Shown here piece by piece: positions 1 to 8,777 of a DNA stretch of 64,000 nucleotides (position 1 is the first letter of the stretch; the number at the start of each line of letters is the position of its first letter). The position numbers were made by a program, and so were the translations under genes. Source of the stretch: Myxococcus eversor (lineage in GTDB: Bacteria; Myxococcota; Myxococcia; Myxococcales; Myxococcaceae); assembly GCF_010894455.1 (NCBI RefSeq), contig NZ_JAAIXY010000002.1:372001-436000 (forward strand), given 5' to 3'. The notes beneath the pieces were generated by a model, which searched no databases, was not told the origin of the DNA, and saw only the letters and a list, made by a program, of their open reading frames with translations.

Positions 1-272
1 AGCTCCGGACCTGGAGGTCGAGGGAGCAGCAGCAGGACCAGCGCTCCCGTCAGCAACGCGCCCACCAGCACCCGGGTGGCGGGGTGGTGCGCCACGGAGA
101 AGCGGGGCTGAGGCTTCGTCGCGGGAGGACCGCCGGACTGCTCGGCCCGGACGAGCGCGGCCTGGAGCCGGGCCCTCAAGTGGGCCGAGGGCTTCTCCGC
201 CCGAAGCGCCCGGAGGGCCGCGTGGACCTCCTCGGGGAGCGGAGGTGGCCCGCCCTCATCCTGAGCGCTCAT
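1..272 (-). CDS. Putative anti-sigma factor, partial (runs off window start)
   Basis: Only about 90 residues of this leftward gene lie in the window. It starts at the ATG at 272-270, which overlaps the stop of the ECF sigma gene in an ATGA arrangement, so the two are probably translationally coupled. The visible protein has a charged, Pro/Ala-rich cytoplasmic N-terminus and one hydrophobic segment near residues 67-83 (VLVGALLTGALVLLLLP), as expected of a single-pass membrane anti-sigma factor. No HXXXCXXC zinc motif is seen in the visible part. The role is inferred from position after a sigma factor plus the transmembrane segment. Confidence 0.6.
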   Translation of the reverse strand, partial: MSAQDEGGPPPLPEEVHAALRALRAEKPSAHLRARLQAALVRAEQSGGPPATKPQPRFSVAHHPATRVLVGALLTGALVLLLLPRPPGPE

Positions 273-865
273 GGACGGCCTCCTTCGCTGAAGGCCTGAG
301 CCTGGGGGTTGGAGGCCGCCAGGAACAACACCCCCAGCCGCGCGCGCCCCCGGGAGTGTCGACTCTTCACCGTGCCGAGCGGCACCCCGAGCACCCGCGC
401 CACCTCCTCGTAGTCCAGGTCCTCCACGTCACACAGCAGGACGACGAGGCGGAACTTCTCCGGCAGCGCGTGAAGACACGCCAGCACCCGCTCCGCCTCC
501 TCCGCGCGGCACAGCCGCGCCTCCGGGTCCGGCTGTTCGATGCCGCCCGAGAACAGCGAGCCCAGCACCGAAGAGGCCCCCTCCAGCACCGAGTCCAGCA
601 ACGAGCGCCGCCGCGCCTGCGAGCGCCGCTGCTCCAGGAACTGGTGCCGTGCGATTCCACACAGCCACCCCAGCCAGGAGTCGGAGTCCCGCGAGTCCCG
701 GTGCAGGAATGCGCGCACCAGCGAGTCCTGCAACAGGTCCTCCGCCTCCTGTCGGCTCCGACACAGCGCCAGGCAGAAGCGGTGGAGCCGGGGCAGCAGC
801 GGCTCCACGGCGGCCTCGAAGCACCGCCGCACGCTCGGCTCCGCGAGTGACTCACTCTGTTTCAT
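269..865 (-). CDS. ECF-type RNA polymerase sigma factor
   Basis: A 198-residue extracytoplasmic-function sigma factor. Region 2 is visible in the first 60 residues (AEDLLQDSLVRAFLH). Region 4 lies near the C-terminus, with the helix-turn-helix stretch YEEVARVLGVPLGTVKSRHS. The linker between them is Ser/Gly-rich. I prefer the ATG at 865 because the region-2 homology begins soon after it; an in-frame ATG at 913 would add 16 unlikely residues. It is followed with a 4-base overlap by a putative anti-sigma gene, so the pair should form a stimulus-controlled switch. It is divergent from the Dab operon across about 136 bp, which makes that operon a candidate target; this is inference. Confidence 0.85.
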   Translation of the reverse strand: MKQSESLAEPSVRRCFEAAVEPLLPRLHRFCLALCRSRQEAEDLLQDSLVRAFLHRDSRDSDSWLGWLCGIARHQFLEQRRSQARRRSLLDSVLEGASSVLGSLFSGGIEQPDPEARLCRAEEAERVLACLHALPEKFRLVVLLCDVEDLDYEEVARVLGVPLGTVKSRHSRGRARLGVLFLAASNPQAQAFSEGGRP

Positions 866-951
866 TTTCAATCCAGACACGACCCCATCCCCTGAGAAAC
901 CAAGACACCCCATGCGGGCAATGGACTGCCCAGGAAATCAATACAAGCCCG

Positions 952-974
952 GGAACCGGAGCGCGGCTCGTTCC
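952..974. promoter_or_regulatory. Inverted GGAAC repeat between ECF sigma gene and Dab operon
   Basis: GGAAC at 952-956 is mirrored by GTTCC at 970-974, so each strand carries a GGAAC, the core of typical ECF -35 elements, pointing towards the divergent gene on that side. No convincing -10 (CGTC-like) element is seen at the right spacing on either strand. It may be a coincidence, or it may be where the adjacent sigma factor acts. Confidence 0.25.
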
Positions 975-1001
975 ATCTCTCGTTGTCGAGGGGGCGGCGC
1001 C

Positions 1002-2648
1002 ATGCGAGCTACGCAGTCCAATGTCAGTCATTCGCCTGAGACCCAGGGACAGGCACCCTGGAAGCAAGACCTTGTCTCGGGTTTTCTCGTCTTCCTGCTC
1101 GCGTTGCCATTGTGTCTGGGTATCGCGATGGCGAGCGGCTTTCCGCCCGTGGCTGGCATCCTCACGGCGGTGGTGGGGGGCCTCTTGTCGTCCTGGGCGG
1201 GCAGCGCGCGGCTGACCATCAAGGGGCCCGCGGCGGGGCTCATCGTCATCGCGCTGGGGGCGGTGACGGAGCTGGGGGGAGGCGATGGCGTGCTCGGCTA
1301 CCGGCGGGCGCTGGGGACCATCGTGGTGGCGGCGTGCCTGCAGATGCTCTTCGCGGCGCTGCGCGCGGGACGGCTGGGGGACTTGTTCCCGTCAGCGGTG
1401 GTGCACGGGATGCTCGCGGCCATTGGCGTCACCATCTGCGCCAGGCAGGTCCACGTGCTGCTGGGAGTCACTCCCGTGGCGCGGGCGCCGTTGGGGTTGC
1501 TGGCGGAGGTGCCGGCGAGCGTGGCGCGGCTGAATCCGGAGATTGCCCTCATCGGAGGGCTCGGCCTGGTGTTGCTGTTCGGCCATGCGGCGCTCAGTCG
1601 GCGGGTGACGTGGCTCCGGCGGATACCGGCGCCCCTGCTGGTGCTGGCCGTCGCGGTGCCGCTGGGGCTGGGGTTCGACCTGGAGCACGCGCACACGTTC
1701 ACCTTCTCGCACGCCGTCTTCACCGTGGGGCCGAATCACCTGGTGAACCTGCCGAGCAACCTGCTCACGGCGCTCACCTTCCCGGACTTCTCCGGCGTGC
1801 TGTCCGTGCTGGGGCTCAAGTACGTGGTGATGTTCGCGCTGGTGGGCAGCGTGGAGTCGCTGTTGACGGTGAAGGCGGTGGACCTGCTGGACCCGGAGCA
1901 GCGCCGCTCGGACCTGGACAAGGACTTGTTCGCCACGGGGCTGGGCAACCTGGTGGCGGGGCTTTTGGGGGGACTGCCGATGATTTCGGAGGTGGTGCGC
2001 AGCTCCGCCAACCTGAGCCAGGGCGCGAGGAGCCGGCTGTCGAACTTCTTCCACGGCCTGTTCCTGTTGTTGTTCGTGGCGTTCGCGCCGGGGCTCATCC
2101 ACCGGATTCCGCTGGCCGCGCTGGCGAGCATGCTCATCTTCACGGGCTTCCGACTGGCGTCGCCGGGTGAGCTGGTGAAGGCGTACCGCGTGGGGGCGGA
2201 GCAGGTGCTCATCTTCTGCGTCACGCTCGTCGTGACGCTGGCCACGGACCTGCTGGTGGGCGTGGCCGCGGGCATCGTCTTGAAGGCGGGGGTGCATCTG
2301 GTCAATGGGGCCTCGCCCCGGGAGATGTTCCGTCCCGACATCGACGAGCAGGTGAGCGCGGACCGGGTGGTGTTGCGCGTGCGCAGCGCGGCGGTGTTCA
2401 CCAACTTCCTGGCGTTCAAGACGCTGCTGGACCGTCACGCCCAGGCGCAACGCATCGAGGTGGACCTGACGGAAGCCCGGCTGGTGGACCACACGGTGAT
2501 GCAGCGGCTGCACGAGCTGGAGGTGGAGCGGGCCCGGGAGGGGCGGCAGCTGAAGGTGCTCGGGCTGGAGCGACATCGGGGGCTGTCTTCGCATCCCTTG
2601 TCCGCGCGGAAGAAGGCGCCGGCAGGAGACCTGGGTCTCACGCCCTGA
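1002..2648 (+). CDS. SulP (SLC26) family anion transporter with C-terminal STAS domain
   Basis: A 548-residue inner-membrane permease. The first 400 residues hold about 10-12 hydrophobic helices with SulP hallmarks: the N-terminal LPLCLGIAMASGFPPVAGI, the following SARLTIKGPAAG, and a central LLGGLPMISEVVRSSANLSQG. The last ~110 residues read as a STAS domain (IEVDLTEARLVDHTVMQRL). Family substrates are sulfate, bicarbonate or other anions. Start chosen at ATG 1002 after a GAGGGGG ribosome-binding site; the frame is open upstream but has no support. Nine bases separate it from dabA, and SulP genes are known neighbours of carbon-concentrating systems, so bicarbonate is a reasonable inferred substrate. 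Confidence 0.9.
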   Translation: MRATQSNVSHSPETQGQAPWKQDLVSGFLVFLLALPLCLGIAMASGFPPVAGILTAVVGGLLSSWAGSARLTIKGPAAGLIVIALGAVTELGGGDGVLGYRRALGTIVVAACLQMLFAALRAGRLGDLFPSAVVHGMLAAIGVTICARQVHVLLGVTPVARAPLGLLAEVPASVARLNPEIALIGGLGLVLLFGHAALSRRVTWLRRIPAPLLVLAVAVPLGLGFDLEHAHTFTFSHAVFTVGPNHLVNLPSNLLTALTFPDFSGVLSVLGLKYVVMFALVGSVESLLTVKAVDLLDPEQRRSDLDKDLFATGLGNLVAGLLGGLPMISEVVRSSANLSQGARSRLSNFFHGLFLLLFVAFAPGLIHRIPLAALASMLIFTGFRLASPGELVKAYRVGAEQVLIFCVTLVVTLATDLLVGVAAGIVLKAGVHLVNGASPREMFRPDIDEQVSADRVVLRVRSAAVFTNFLAFKTLLDRHAQAQRIEVDLTEARLVDHTVMQRLHELEVERAREGRQLKVLGLERHRGLSSHPLSARKKAPAGDLGLTP

Positions 2649-2657
2649 GGCGAAGCC

Positions 2658-5600
2658 ATGAGCCACGCCACTTGTCTGACTTCGCCCTCCGAAGACCGGG
2701 GCACGAGGCTGCGCGCCGCGCTGGCCCGGGCCAGCCACGTCCTTCCCGCCCAGGGCCCCATCGGCGTGTTCGTGCACCACAACACGCTGCACGCGTTTCA
2801 ACACCTGCCCTTCCACGAGGCGGTGGCCACCGCGAGCCGGACCTTCGGCGCGGAGGGATATCTCTCCGAGGCGCGATTCCTGGAGTTGTACCGACAGGGC
2901 CGCATCACCGACCAGGACTTGCGGGCGGTGCTCGCGGAGCCGGGCGCGCCCCGTGTCACGCCACCGGAGGAGCTGACATGTGATGCGACGGCGCTGACGC
3001 TGCTCGCGCTGCTTCATCCGGTGGAAGCGGAGTCGGAGGCCTCGCTTCGCTGGAAGTTGGAGGAGCGCGGCGCGGCGGACCGGCTCCGCGCGGACCTGCC
3101 GCCCACCACGCGGCATGCGCTGCTCCGACGCTCGACCACGGAGGTACGCGCGTGGCTGGAGCGGGTGGGCCGGGACTGGACGATGACAGAGCTGGCGTGT
3201 GCGCTGCTCGACCCCGACATTGTGTCCACCGTACTTACGGCGGCGAGCGACATTCCACGGCCCCTTCCCGTGGATGTGGCGCTGCGACTGCTGGGTGTCC
3301 CGTCCGGTCGCGTGAACGCCTACGTCGACCGCGTGTCGCGCCAGCTCGACGGGCAGACGGCGCTCACGGTGGACGGCTGGTTGAGCGCGGAGGCGTCGAG
3401 AGTCACCTCCGAGCTGGCCACGGTGTTCGGAGGGGACGGCGGCCTGCGCTCGCTCCGTGAGCAACTGGAGCACGCGCCTGAGACCTTCGCGGTGCGAGCC
3501 CTGTGGGCCGCATGTCGCACGACGAAAACAGTATCCGACGAGCAGAGCGTCCCTCCGCGAACGACGGAGCCGCGCAGCCATCGCGAGCTGCTGCTCCAGG
3601 CCACGGGCGAGGATGTGAATGACTTGCTTCACCCCGTTCTCATCCGTGCCTGCGCGGCATTCCTGGATGAAGGCGTCGCGCATTGGAGCCTGCCGGGCCG
3701 GGAGCACGGCCTGCACACGGCCTGGGTGGCGATGATGCGCGACGGGCTCGGTGTCGCGCCCGACTGGCTGGATGGATTGGAAGACGACCTGGTGGCCGAG
3801 CCGGAGCACACGGTGCTCGGCATACTCGACGAACTGGGCGTGGCCGAGGCCGATTGGGAGCCCTACCTCGTCCGCGTGCTCCTCGCGCTGCCGGGCTGGG
3901 CGGGGATGATGCACCGGCTGGAGCACCACTCTGGGGACCGCGCCGAGGGAGCACCGCCCGCGCGGCTGCTGGACTTCGTCGCGTTGCGGCTCACCCTGGA
4001 ACGACGTGCCCTGCGCGCGGTCGCCCGGCGACGACTCGACTACACCGGCCCGCTGTCCGGGCTGGCCCAACTCGCGAGACGTCCCCTCGAATCCACTCGG
4101 ACCGCGAGCTGGCGACTCTTCCAGTGGGCACAGCTCCTGGCGCTGTCCGCGATGGACGTGGCGGGACTTCCACTTCGAGCCCGGCATGAGCTGCTCGCGG
4201 GACTGGAGGACTTCGACGACAGCGCGCGGCGTCGCGTCTGGCAGGAAGCCTACGAGCACCACTATCGAAGCGAGGTGTGCCGAGGTCTCGCGCGCAACCG
4301 TCTCCGCCCGGAGGCCGAGCGCACGGTGACGGCACCGCGCTTCCAGGTGATGTGCTGCATGGATGACCGGGAGGAGTCCTTCCGTCGCCACTTCGAGGAA
4401 CTGGACGCGCGACACGAGACATTCGGCATCGCGGGCTTCTTCGGCGTGGCCTTCGACTATCGCGGGCTGGACGACGCGAGCCACGTCGCGCTGTGCCCCA
4501 TCGTCGTCACCCCGGCGCACGTCGTGGAGGAGCAGGCGCGCGAGGAGCACCAACCCCTGGCGGAGACCCGAGCCAGACGACGGAGCCTGTGGGCACGCCT
4601 CGACCAGATGTTGCAGGAGGGCACCCACGCCCTGGAGCTCTCCTGGCTCTTCGTGCCGCTGCTCGGCCTGTTGTCCGCGCTGGCCCTGCCCTGGCAGCTC
4701 CTCTTTCCGCGAGCACGAGGTCGGCTGAGACGGGCCCTCGCCGAGAAGTGCCTGCCCAGTCCCTCCACCCGCCTCACGAGCCTGCGCGAACCCGAAGCAC
4801 ACCTTGCCTCACCGACGCTCAAGGCGCGGGGCTTCACCCTCGACGAGAAGGCGGCGCGGGTGGCGGCATCGCTGGAGAACCTGGGACTGGTGCGGGACTT
4901 CGCGCCGCTGGTGGTGGTGCTCGGCCATGGAGCGGTGAGCGTCAACAATCCCCATCAGGCGGCCTATGACTGCGGCGCATGCGGTGGCCGGCACGGAGGA
5001 CCGAACGCGCGCCTCTTCGCGGAGATGGCGAACCGTCCCGAGGTCCGCGCGAGGCTGCGGGAGCGCGGTCTCCACATCCCTGACTCCACCTGGTTCATCG
5101 GCGGGCTGCACAACACCACCACCGACGAAGTGAGCCTGTATGACACGCAGGCCCTTCCGGAGTCAGCGCGTGGGGAATGGGCGGTGCTGCGCGCGGCCCT
5201 GGACCAGGCCCGTGCACTGTCCGCCCAGGAGCGCTGCCGACGCTTCGAGTCAGCGCCCCTCGGGCTGTCCGCGCCGGCGGCGCTCCGACATGTCGAGGCG
5301 CGCGCGGAGGACCTGGGGCAGCCTCGGCCGGAGCTGGGGCATGTCACCAACGCCGCCTGCATCGTGGGGCGCAGGGCGCTCACCCGAGGACTGTTCCTGG
5401 ACCGGAGGGCCTTCCTCATCTCCTACGACCCGAGCCAGGACGCGAGCGGCGCCATCGTCGAGCGCATCCTCCTGGCGGCGGGCCCCGTCGGCGCGGGCAT
5501 CAGCCTGGAGTACTACTTCTCCTGCGTCGACAACGAGCGCCACGGCTGCGGCACCAAGCTGCCCCACAACCTCACCGGCCTGCTCGGCGTCATGGACGGC

Positions 5601-5963
5601 GCGGAGAGCGACCTGCGCACGGGGTTGCCTCGACAGATGATTGAGATTCACGAGCCGATGCGACTGCTCCTCATCGTCGAGGCGAGCACCGGGGTGTTGT
5701 CTTCCATCCTCGCGCGGCAGCCCGCGCTCCAGGAGCTCATCGGTCAAGAGTGGGTGCAGCTCGTGAGCGTGGACCCGGTGACGGGAGAACAGCACCGCTT
5801 CACGCGCCACGGCTTCCAGTCACTCACGCCCCCGAAGACCCGCTTGCCGGAGGTGGCCTCCTCGTCGCACTGGTACCAGGGCCACCGCGACTTCCTGCCA
5901 CCGGCCCTCATTCGCGCGCCAGCGCCGTGTCGCTCGGGAGAAGATCGTCATGCCTGTACCTGA
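2658..5963 (+). CDS. dabA: Inorganic carbon transporter subunit DabA (DUF2309/UPF0753)
   Basis: A 1101-residue protein of the DabA family, the cytoplasmic zinc-containing, carbonic-anhydrase-like partner of the DabB membrane channel. The signature CCMDDREESFRRHFEE is at about residues 566-581. The expected zinc ligands are present: C567 and D569, then H757 and C772. The 15-residue H-to-C spacing matches the ligand spacing I recall for the characterised Halothiobacillus protein. It is longer than the usual 800-1000 residues, with extra length between the N-terminal VHHNTLHAFQ region and the first ligand pair. It overlaps dabB by 14 bp, so the two are almost certainly co-translated. It has no signal peptide. 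Confidence 0.93.
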   Translation: MSHATCLTSPSEDRGTRLRAALARASHVLPAQGPIGVFVHHNTLHAFQHLPFHEAVATASRTFGAEGYLSEARFLELYRQGRITDQDLRAVLAEPGAPRVTPPEELTCDATALTLLALLHPVEAESEASLRWKLEERGAADRLRADLPPTTRHALLRRSTTEVRAWLERVGRDWTMTELACALLDPDIVSTVLTAASDIPRPLPVDVALRLLGVPSGRVNAYVDRVSRQLDGQTALTVDGWLSAEASRVTSELATVFGGDGGLRSLREQLEHAPETFAVRALWAACRTTKTVSDEQSVPPRTTEPRSHRELLLQATGEDVNDLLHPVLIRACAAFLDEGVAHWSLPGREHGLHTAWVAMMRDGLGVAPDWLDGLEDDLVAEPEHTVLGILDELGVAEADWEPYLVRVLLALPGWAGMMHRLEHHSGDRAEGAPPARLLDFVALRLTLERRALRAVARRRLDYTGPLSGLAQLARRPLESTRTASWRLFQWAQLLALSAMDVAGLPLRARHELLAGLEDFDDSARRRVWQEAYEHHYRSEVCRGLARNRLRPEAERTVTAPRFQVMCCMDDREESFRRHFEELDARHETFGIAGFFGVAFDYRGLDDASHVALCPIVVTPAHVVEEQAREEHQPLAETRARRRSLWARLDQMLQEGTHALELSWLFVPLLGLLSALALPWQLLFPRARGRLRRALAEKCLPSPSTRLTSLREPEAHLASPTLKARGFTLDEKAARVAASLENLGLVRDFAPLVVVLGHGAVSVNNPHQAAYDCGACGGRHGGPNARLFAEMANRPEVRARLRERGLHIPDSTWFIGGLHNTTTDEVSLYDTQALPESARGEWAVLRAALDQARALSAQERCRRFESAPLGLSAPAALRHVEARAEDLGQPRPELGHVTNAACIVGRRALTRGLFLDRRAFLISYDPSQDASGAIVERILLAAGPVGAGISLEYYFSCVDNERHGCGTKLPHNLTGLLGVMDGAESDLRTGLPRQMIEIHEPMRLLLIVEASTGVLSSILARQPALQELIGQEWVQLVSVDPVTGEQHRFTRHGFQSLTPPKTRLPEVASSSHWYQGHRDFLPPALIRAPAPCRSGEDRHACT

Positions 5964-7320
5964 GCTTGCCTGGACCTGGCTCACGGCGATGGTGCCGTTG
6001 AGTCCCCTGCTCGCCTTCTTCAGCCTGGGGACGGTGATGTTCCTGCACCGTGCGCCCAGCGAACGTTGGGTGGCGCGCCTGGTGCTGGGGGCGCTGTGGC
6101 TGTCATGGGGTTGCGCGGTGGCCACCGTCTTCCATTGGCTGTCTCGACCCGAAGCCGTGCGAGTCATACGGCTGTGTCCATGGTTCTCCTCGAGCGATTC
6201 GAGCTTCGACGTGACGCTCCAGCTCGACCCGCTCTCGGCGACGATGTGGCTGCTGACGAGCCTGCTCACCCTGCTCATCGGCCGCTTCTCGGTGAGCTAC
6301 CTGCACCGGGAGCCGGGCTTCGCGCGGTTCTTCCTGCTGCTGTCGATGTTCTCCTCGGGAATGCTGTTGCTGGTGGGAGGTGGCAGCCTCGACATGCTCT
6401 TCGTGGGATGGGAGTGGGTGGGGCTCGCGTCGGCGCTGCTCATCGGCTTCTTCCACGAGCGGTCCGCGCCCCTGAACGCGGGGCTCCGGGCCTTCGGCAC
6501 CTATCGACTCTGTGACATGGGGCTGCTGGCGGGACTGGTGCTGTTGCATCACCTGACAGGCACGACGGAGTGGAGCGGCGCGTTCAGCCCTCACCTCTCC
6601 GCGCTTCCGGCCACGGCGCTGAGCCTGTGTCTGTTGCTGGCCGCCATGGGGAAGTCCGCGCAGTTCCCCTTCAGTGGCTGGCTGCCTCGCGCCATGGAAG
6701 GTCCCACGCCGTCCAGTGCGCTGTTCTACGGAGCGCTCTCCGTGCATGCGGGGCTGTACCTGCTGCTGCGCGCGGCACCACTGTTGGAGCAGGCACCGGT
6801 GGCGAAGGGTGCGCTCGTGGTGGTGGGGCTGCTCACGGCGATACACGCCACCGTCGTGTGGAGAGTACAGACGGATGTGAAGAGCGCGCTCGCCCACGGG
6901 GTCCTGACACAGGTGGGCCTGATGTTCGTGGAGGTAGGCCTGGGGCTGTACACGCTCGCGCTCGTTCATCTGGTGGCGCATGCGTGTCTGCGCTGTCTCC
7001 AGCTCCTTCGCGCACCGTCCGCCCTGCGCGACGTCCAGGCACGACGCGCCGCGCTCCGGAACACACGCGCACCGTCCATCGTCACGGCGCACTCGCTGTT
7101 GCCGACGCGGTTCTACCGACTGGCGCTGGAGCGCTTCGCGGTCGACGTGCTGTTCGAGCGCTGGCTGGTCCAACCCGTGCTGCGCCTGGGTCATCGGTTG
7201 GATGGAGCGGAGCGTCGCTGGGTGGGCGGGCTCGATTCGGGAGCCTCGCGCCCGGAGGTCACCCCCGCGCCACGCCCCGCCGAGTCCGCGCCAGGCAGTC
7301 CCACCACGGGGGCCGCATGA
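5950..7320 (+). CDS. dabB: DabB: NuoL/MrpA-like proton-conducting membrane subunit
   Basis: A 456-residue polytopic protein of the proton-conducting antiporter family (PF00361). It carries the NuoL-type motif KSAQFPFSGWLPRAMEGPTP around residue 235, preceded by a conserved WEWVGLASALLIGFF helix. At 456 residues it is shorter than complex I NuoL (about 600) but normal for DabB. In characterised systems DabB couples cation flux to DabA-mediated conversion of CO2 to bicarbonate in the cytoplasm. It overlaps dabA by 14 bp at its start and the next gene by 4 bp (ATGA) at its end. The C-terminal ~60 residues are hydrophilic and Pro/Ala-rich. Confidence 0.88.
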   Translation: MPVPELAWTWLTAMVPLSPLLAFFSLGTVMFLHRAPSERWVARLVLGALWLSWGCAVATVFHWLSRPEAVRVIRLCPWFSSSDSSFDVTLQLDPLSATMWLLTSLLTLLIGRFSVSYLHREPGFARFFLLLSMFSSGMLLLVGGGSLDMLFVGWEWVGLASALLIGFFHERSAPLNAGLRAFGTYRLCDMGLLAGLVLLHHLTGTTEWSGAFSPHLSALPATALSLCLLLAAMGKSAQFPFSGWLPRAMEGPTPSSALFYGALSVHAGLYLLLRAAPLLEQAPVAKGALVVVGLLTAIHATVVWRVQTDVKSALAHGVLTQVGLMFVEVGLGLYTLALVHLVAHACLRCLQLLRAPSALRDVQARRAALRNTRAPSIVTAHSLLPTRFYRLALERFAVDVLFERWLVQPVLRLGHRLDGAERRWVGGLDSGASRPEVTPAPRPAESAPGSPTTGAA

Positions 7321-8777
7321 GTCCCACCTTGTTCCTCTGCATCCTGGTGTCGCTCCCCCTCGTGGGCGCCGTGCTGCTCACCGTGTCGAGGCAACCCACG
7401 CTGGCTCGAGTCATCGCTACGGGCACGGCGGCCCTCACGTGGGTACTCGCCATCGCCGCGCCACACTTCGCCGGAGGCACTCCAACCGGCACCGGCCTCG
7501 CGGTGCCGTGGCTCAACGCGACCTTCCACGTCGGCATGGATGAGCCGAGCGCACGAGCACTGCCACTCGTCGCGCTGCTCACCCTCGTTACCCTCATCGC
7601 GAGCCCTCGCCAGGACTCCCACCGGCAAGTCCTCACCGCGCTGCTCCTCACCGAGAGCGCCACGCTGGGCTTCTTCTGTGCACACGATGTGCTTCCGCGG
7701 CTCCTCTTCTTCATCGCCATGGCGGCCCCCCTTGCTCGCGGGACACATGTGCCGTCCGCCGGGCGCGCGGTCCGGGTGTACCTGCTCCTCGGCACCCTGC
7801 CCGTCCTGCTGACCCTGGTGATGCTGGGCTGGCACGGGGGCCCGAGAACCCCCTTCCTCTCACCCGAGGAGCTCGCGAGCCTCCTGCCTCACGGCTGGCG
7901 CGTGGGGCTCTGCGCACTGTTCCTCATCGGCATCTGCGCGCGACTGGCGGTGGTGCCCTTCCATTCCTGGCTGCCCGTGGTGCTGACGCGAGGCCCTCTC
8001 GGCGTCGGGGTCCTTTGGATGAACCTCGCCGCGAGCCTCCATCTCCTGACGAATGTCGTGCAGCCGCTCTTGCCAGCGGAGTGGGGCGCGGTGGCTCCGG
8101 CGCTGGGAATTCTGGGGGCCGGTGCGGCGCTGTATGGCGCGCTGCTCGCGCTCGTTCAGACGGACCTGCGCCGCATGCTGGCCTTCCTGCTCGTGAGTCA
8201 GTCGGGGCTGCTGCTCGCGGGAGTGGCACTGGGTGGCCCCGCTGGACACTCCGGCGCGTGGCTCCAGTGTTTCTCCATGGGCATCGCCTTCACGGGTCTG
8301 GAGCTGCTCGTCCGCGCCATCGAGGCTCGCACCGGCACCACGGACCTGGAAGCACGGCACGGGCTCATCACCCGCGCGCCGCGCATGGCCATCACCTTCC
8401 TGCTGCTCGGGCTCTGCGCGCTGGGCTTCCCAGGCACGCTCGGCTTCGTCAGCGAGGACCTGCTGCTGCGCGGCACGCTCGGAGCCCATCCCCTGCTCGC
8501 GCTGCCACTGCTGCCGACGCTCGCGCTCAATGCCATCACCCTGGTGCGAGCCTTCCAGCGCGCCTTCCTGGGCCCGCGCCCGCGCGGCATGCCGTCCACC
8601 GAGGACCTTCTACCCCGTGAGCGTTGGACGACCCTGGCCCTGCTGGTGCTTCTCTGCGTGAGCGGTCTGTGGCCCTCGGCGCTCGTGCGGCCCGCCACCA
8701 CGCCGGGGCTCTACTCCTCGACTTCCGTCTCGGTCCACTCCTGGTGGTTGAGGTTCGGGTCTCGGTTCGGGTTGTAG
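7317..8777 (+). CDS. Second antiporter-like membrane subunit (NuoM/NuoN-like) of the Dab operon
   Basis: A 486-residue, strongly hydrophobic protein with about 13-14 predicted helices, starting at the ATG that overlaps the dabB stop (ATGA at 7317-7320). The conserved antiporter stretch is recognisable as RLAVVPFHSWLPVVLTRGP near residue 210, then a helix-breaking LVQTDLRRMLAFLLVSQSG that resembles NuoM/NuoN. Its place in the operon implies that it works with DabB. The usual minimal system has one such subunit, so the role of a second is unknown. Its last 22 codons overlap the 3' end of the convergent lipoprotein gene (67 bp in all). Confidence 0.75.
   Translation: MSPTLFLCILVSLPLVGAVLLTVSRQPTLARVIATGTAALTWVLAIAAPHFAGGTPTGTGLAVPWLNATFHVGMDEPSARALPLVALLTLVTLIASPRQDSHRQVLTALLLTESATLGFFCAHDVLPRLLFFIAMAAPLARGTHVPSAGRAVRVYLLLGTLPVLLTLVMLGWHGGPRTPFLSPEELASLLPHGWRVGLCALFLIGICARLAVVPFHSWLPVVLTRGPLGVGVLWMNLAASLHLLTNVVQPLLPAEWGAVAPALGILGAGAALYGALLALVQTDLRRMLAFLLVSQSGLLLAGVALGGPAGHSGAWLQCFSMGIAFTGLELLVRAIEARTGTTDLEARHGLITRAPRMAITFLLLGLCALGFPGTLGFVSEDLLLRGTLGAHPLLALPLLPTLALNAITLVRAFQRAFLGPRPRGMPSTEDLLPRERWTTLALLVLLCVSGLWPSALVRPATTPGLYSSTSVSVHSWWLRFGSRFGL

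Noticed and set aside
1392..4802. 1136-residue minus-strand open frame
   Set aside because: It is antisense to SulP and dabA, Arg/Gln/His-rich, with no domain pattern; a shadow of GC-rich coding DNA.
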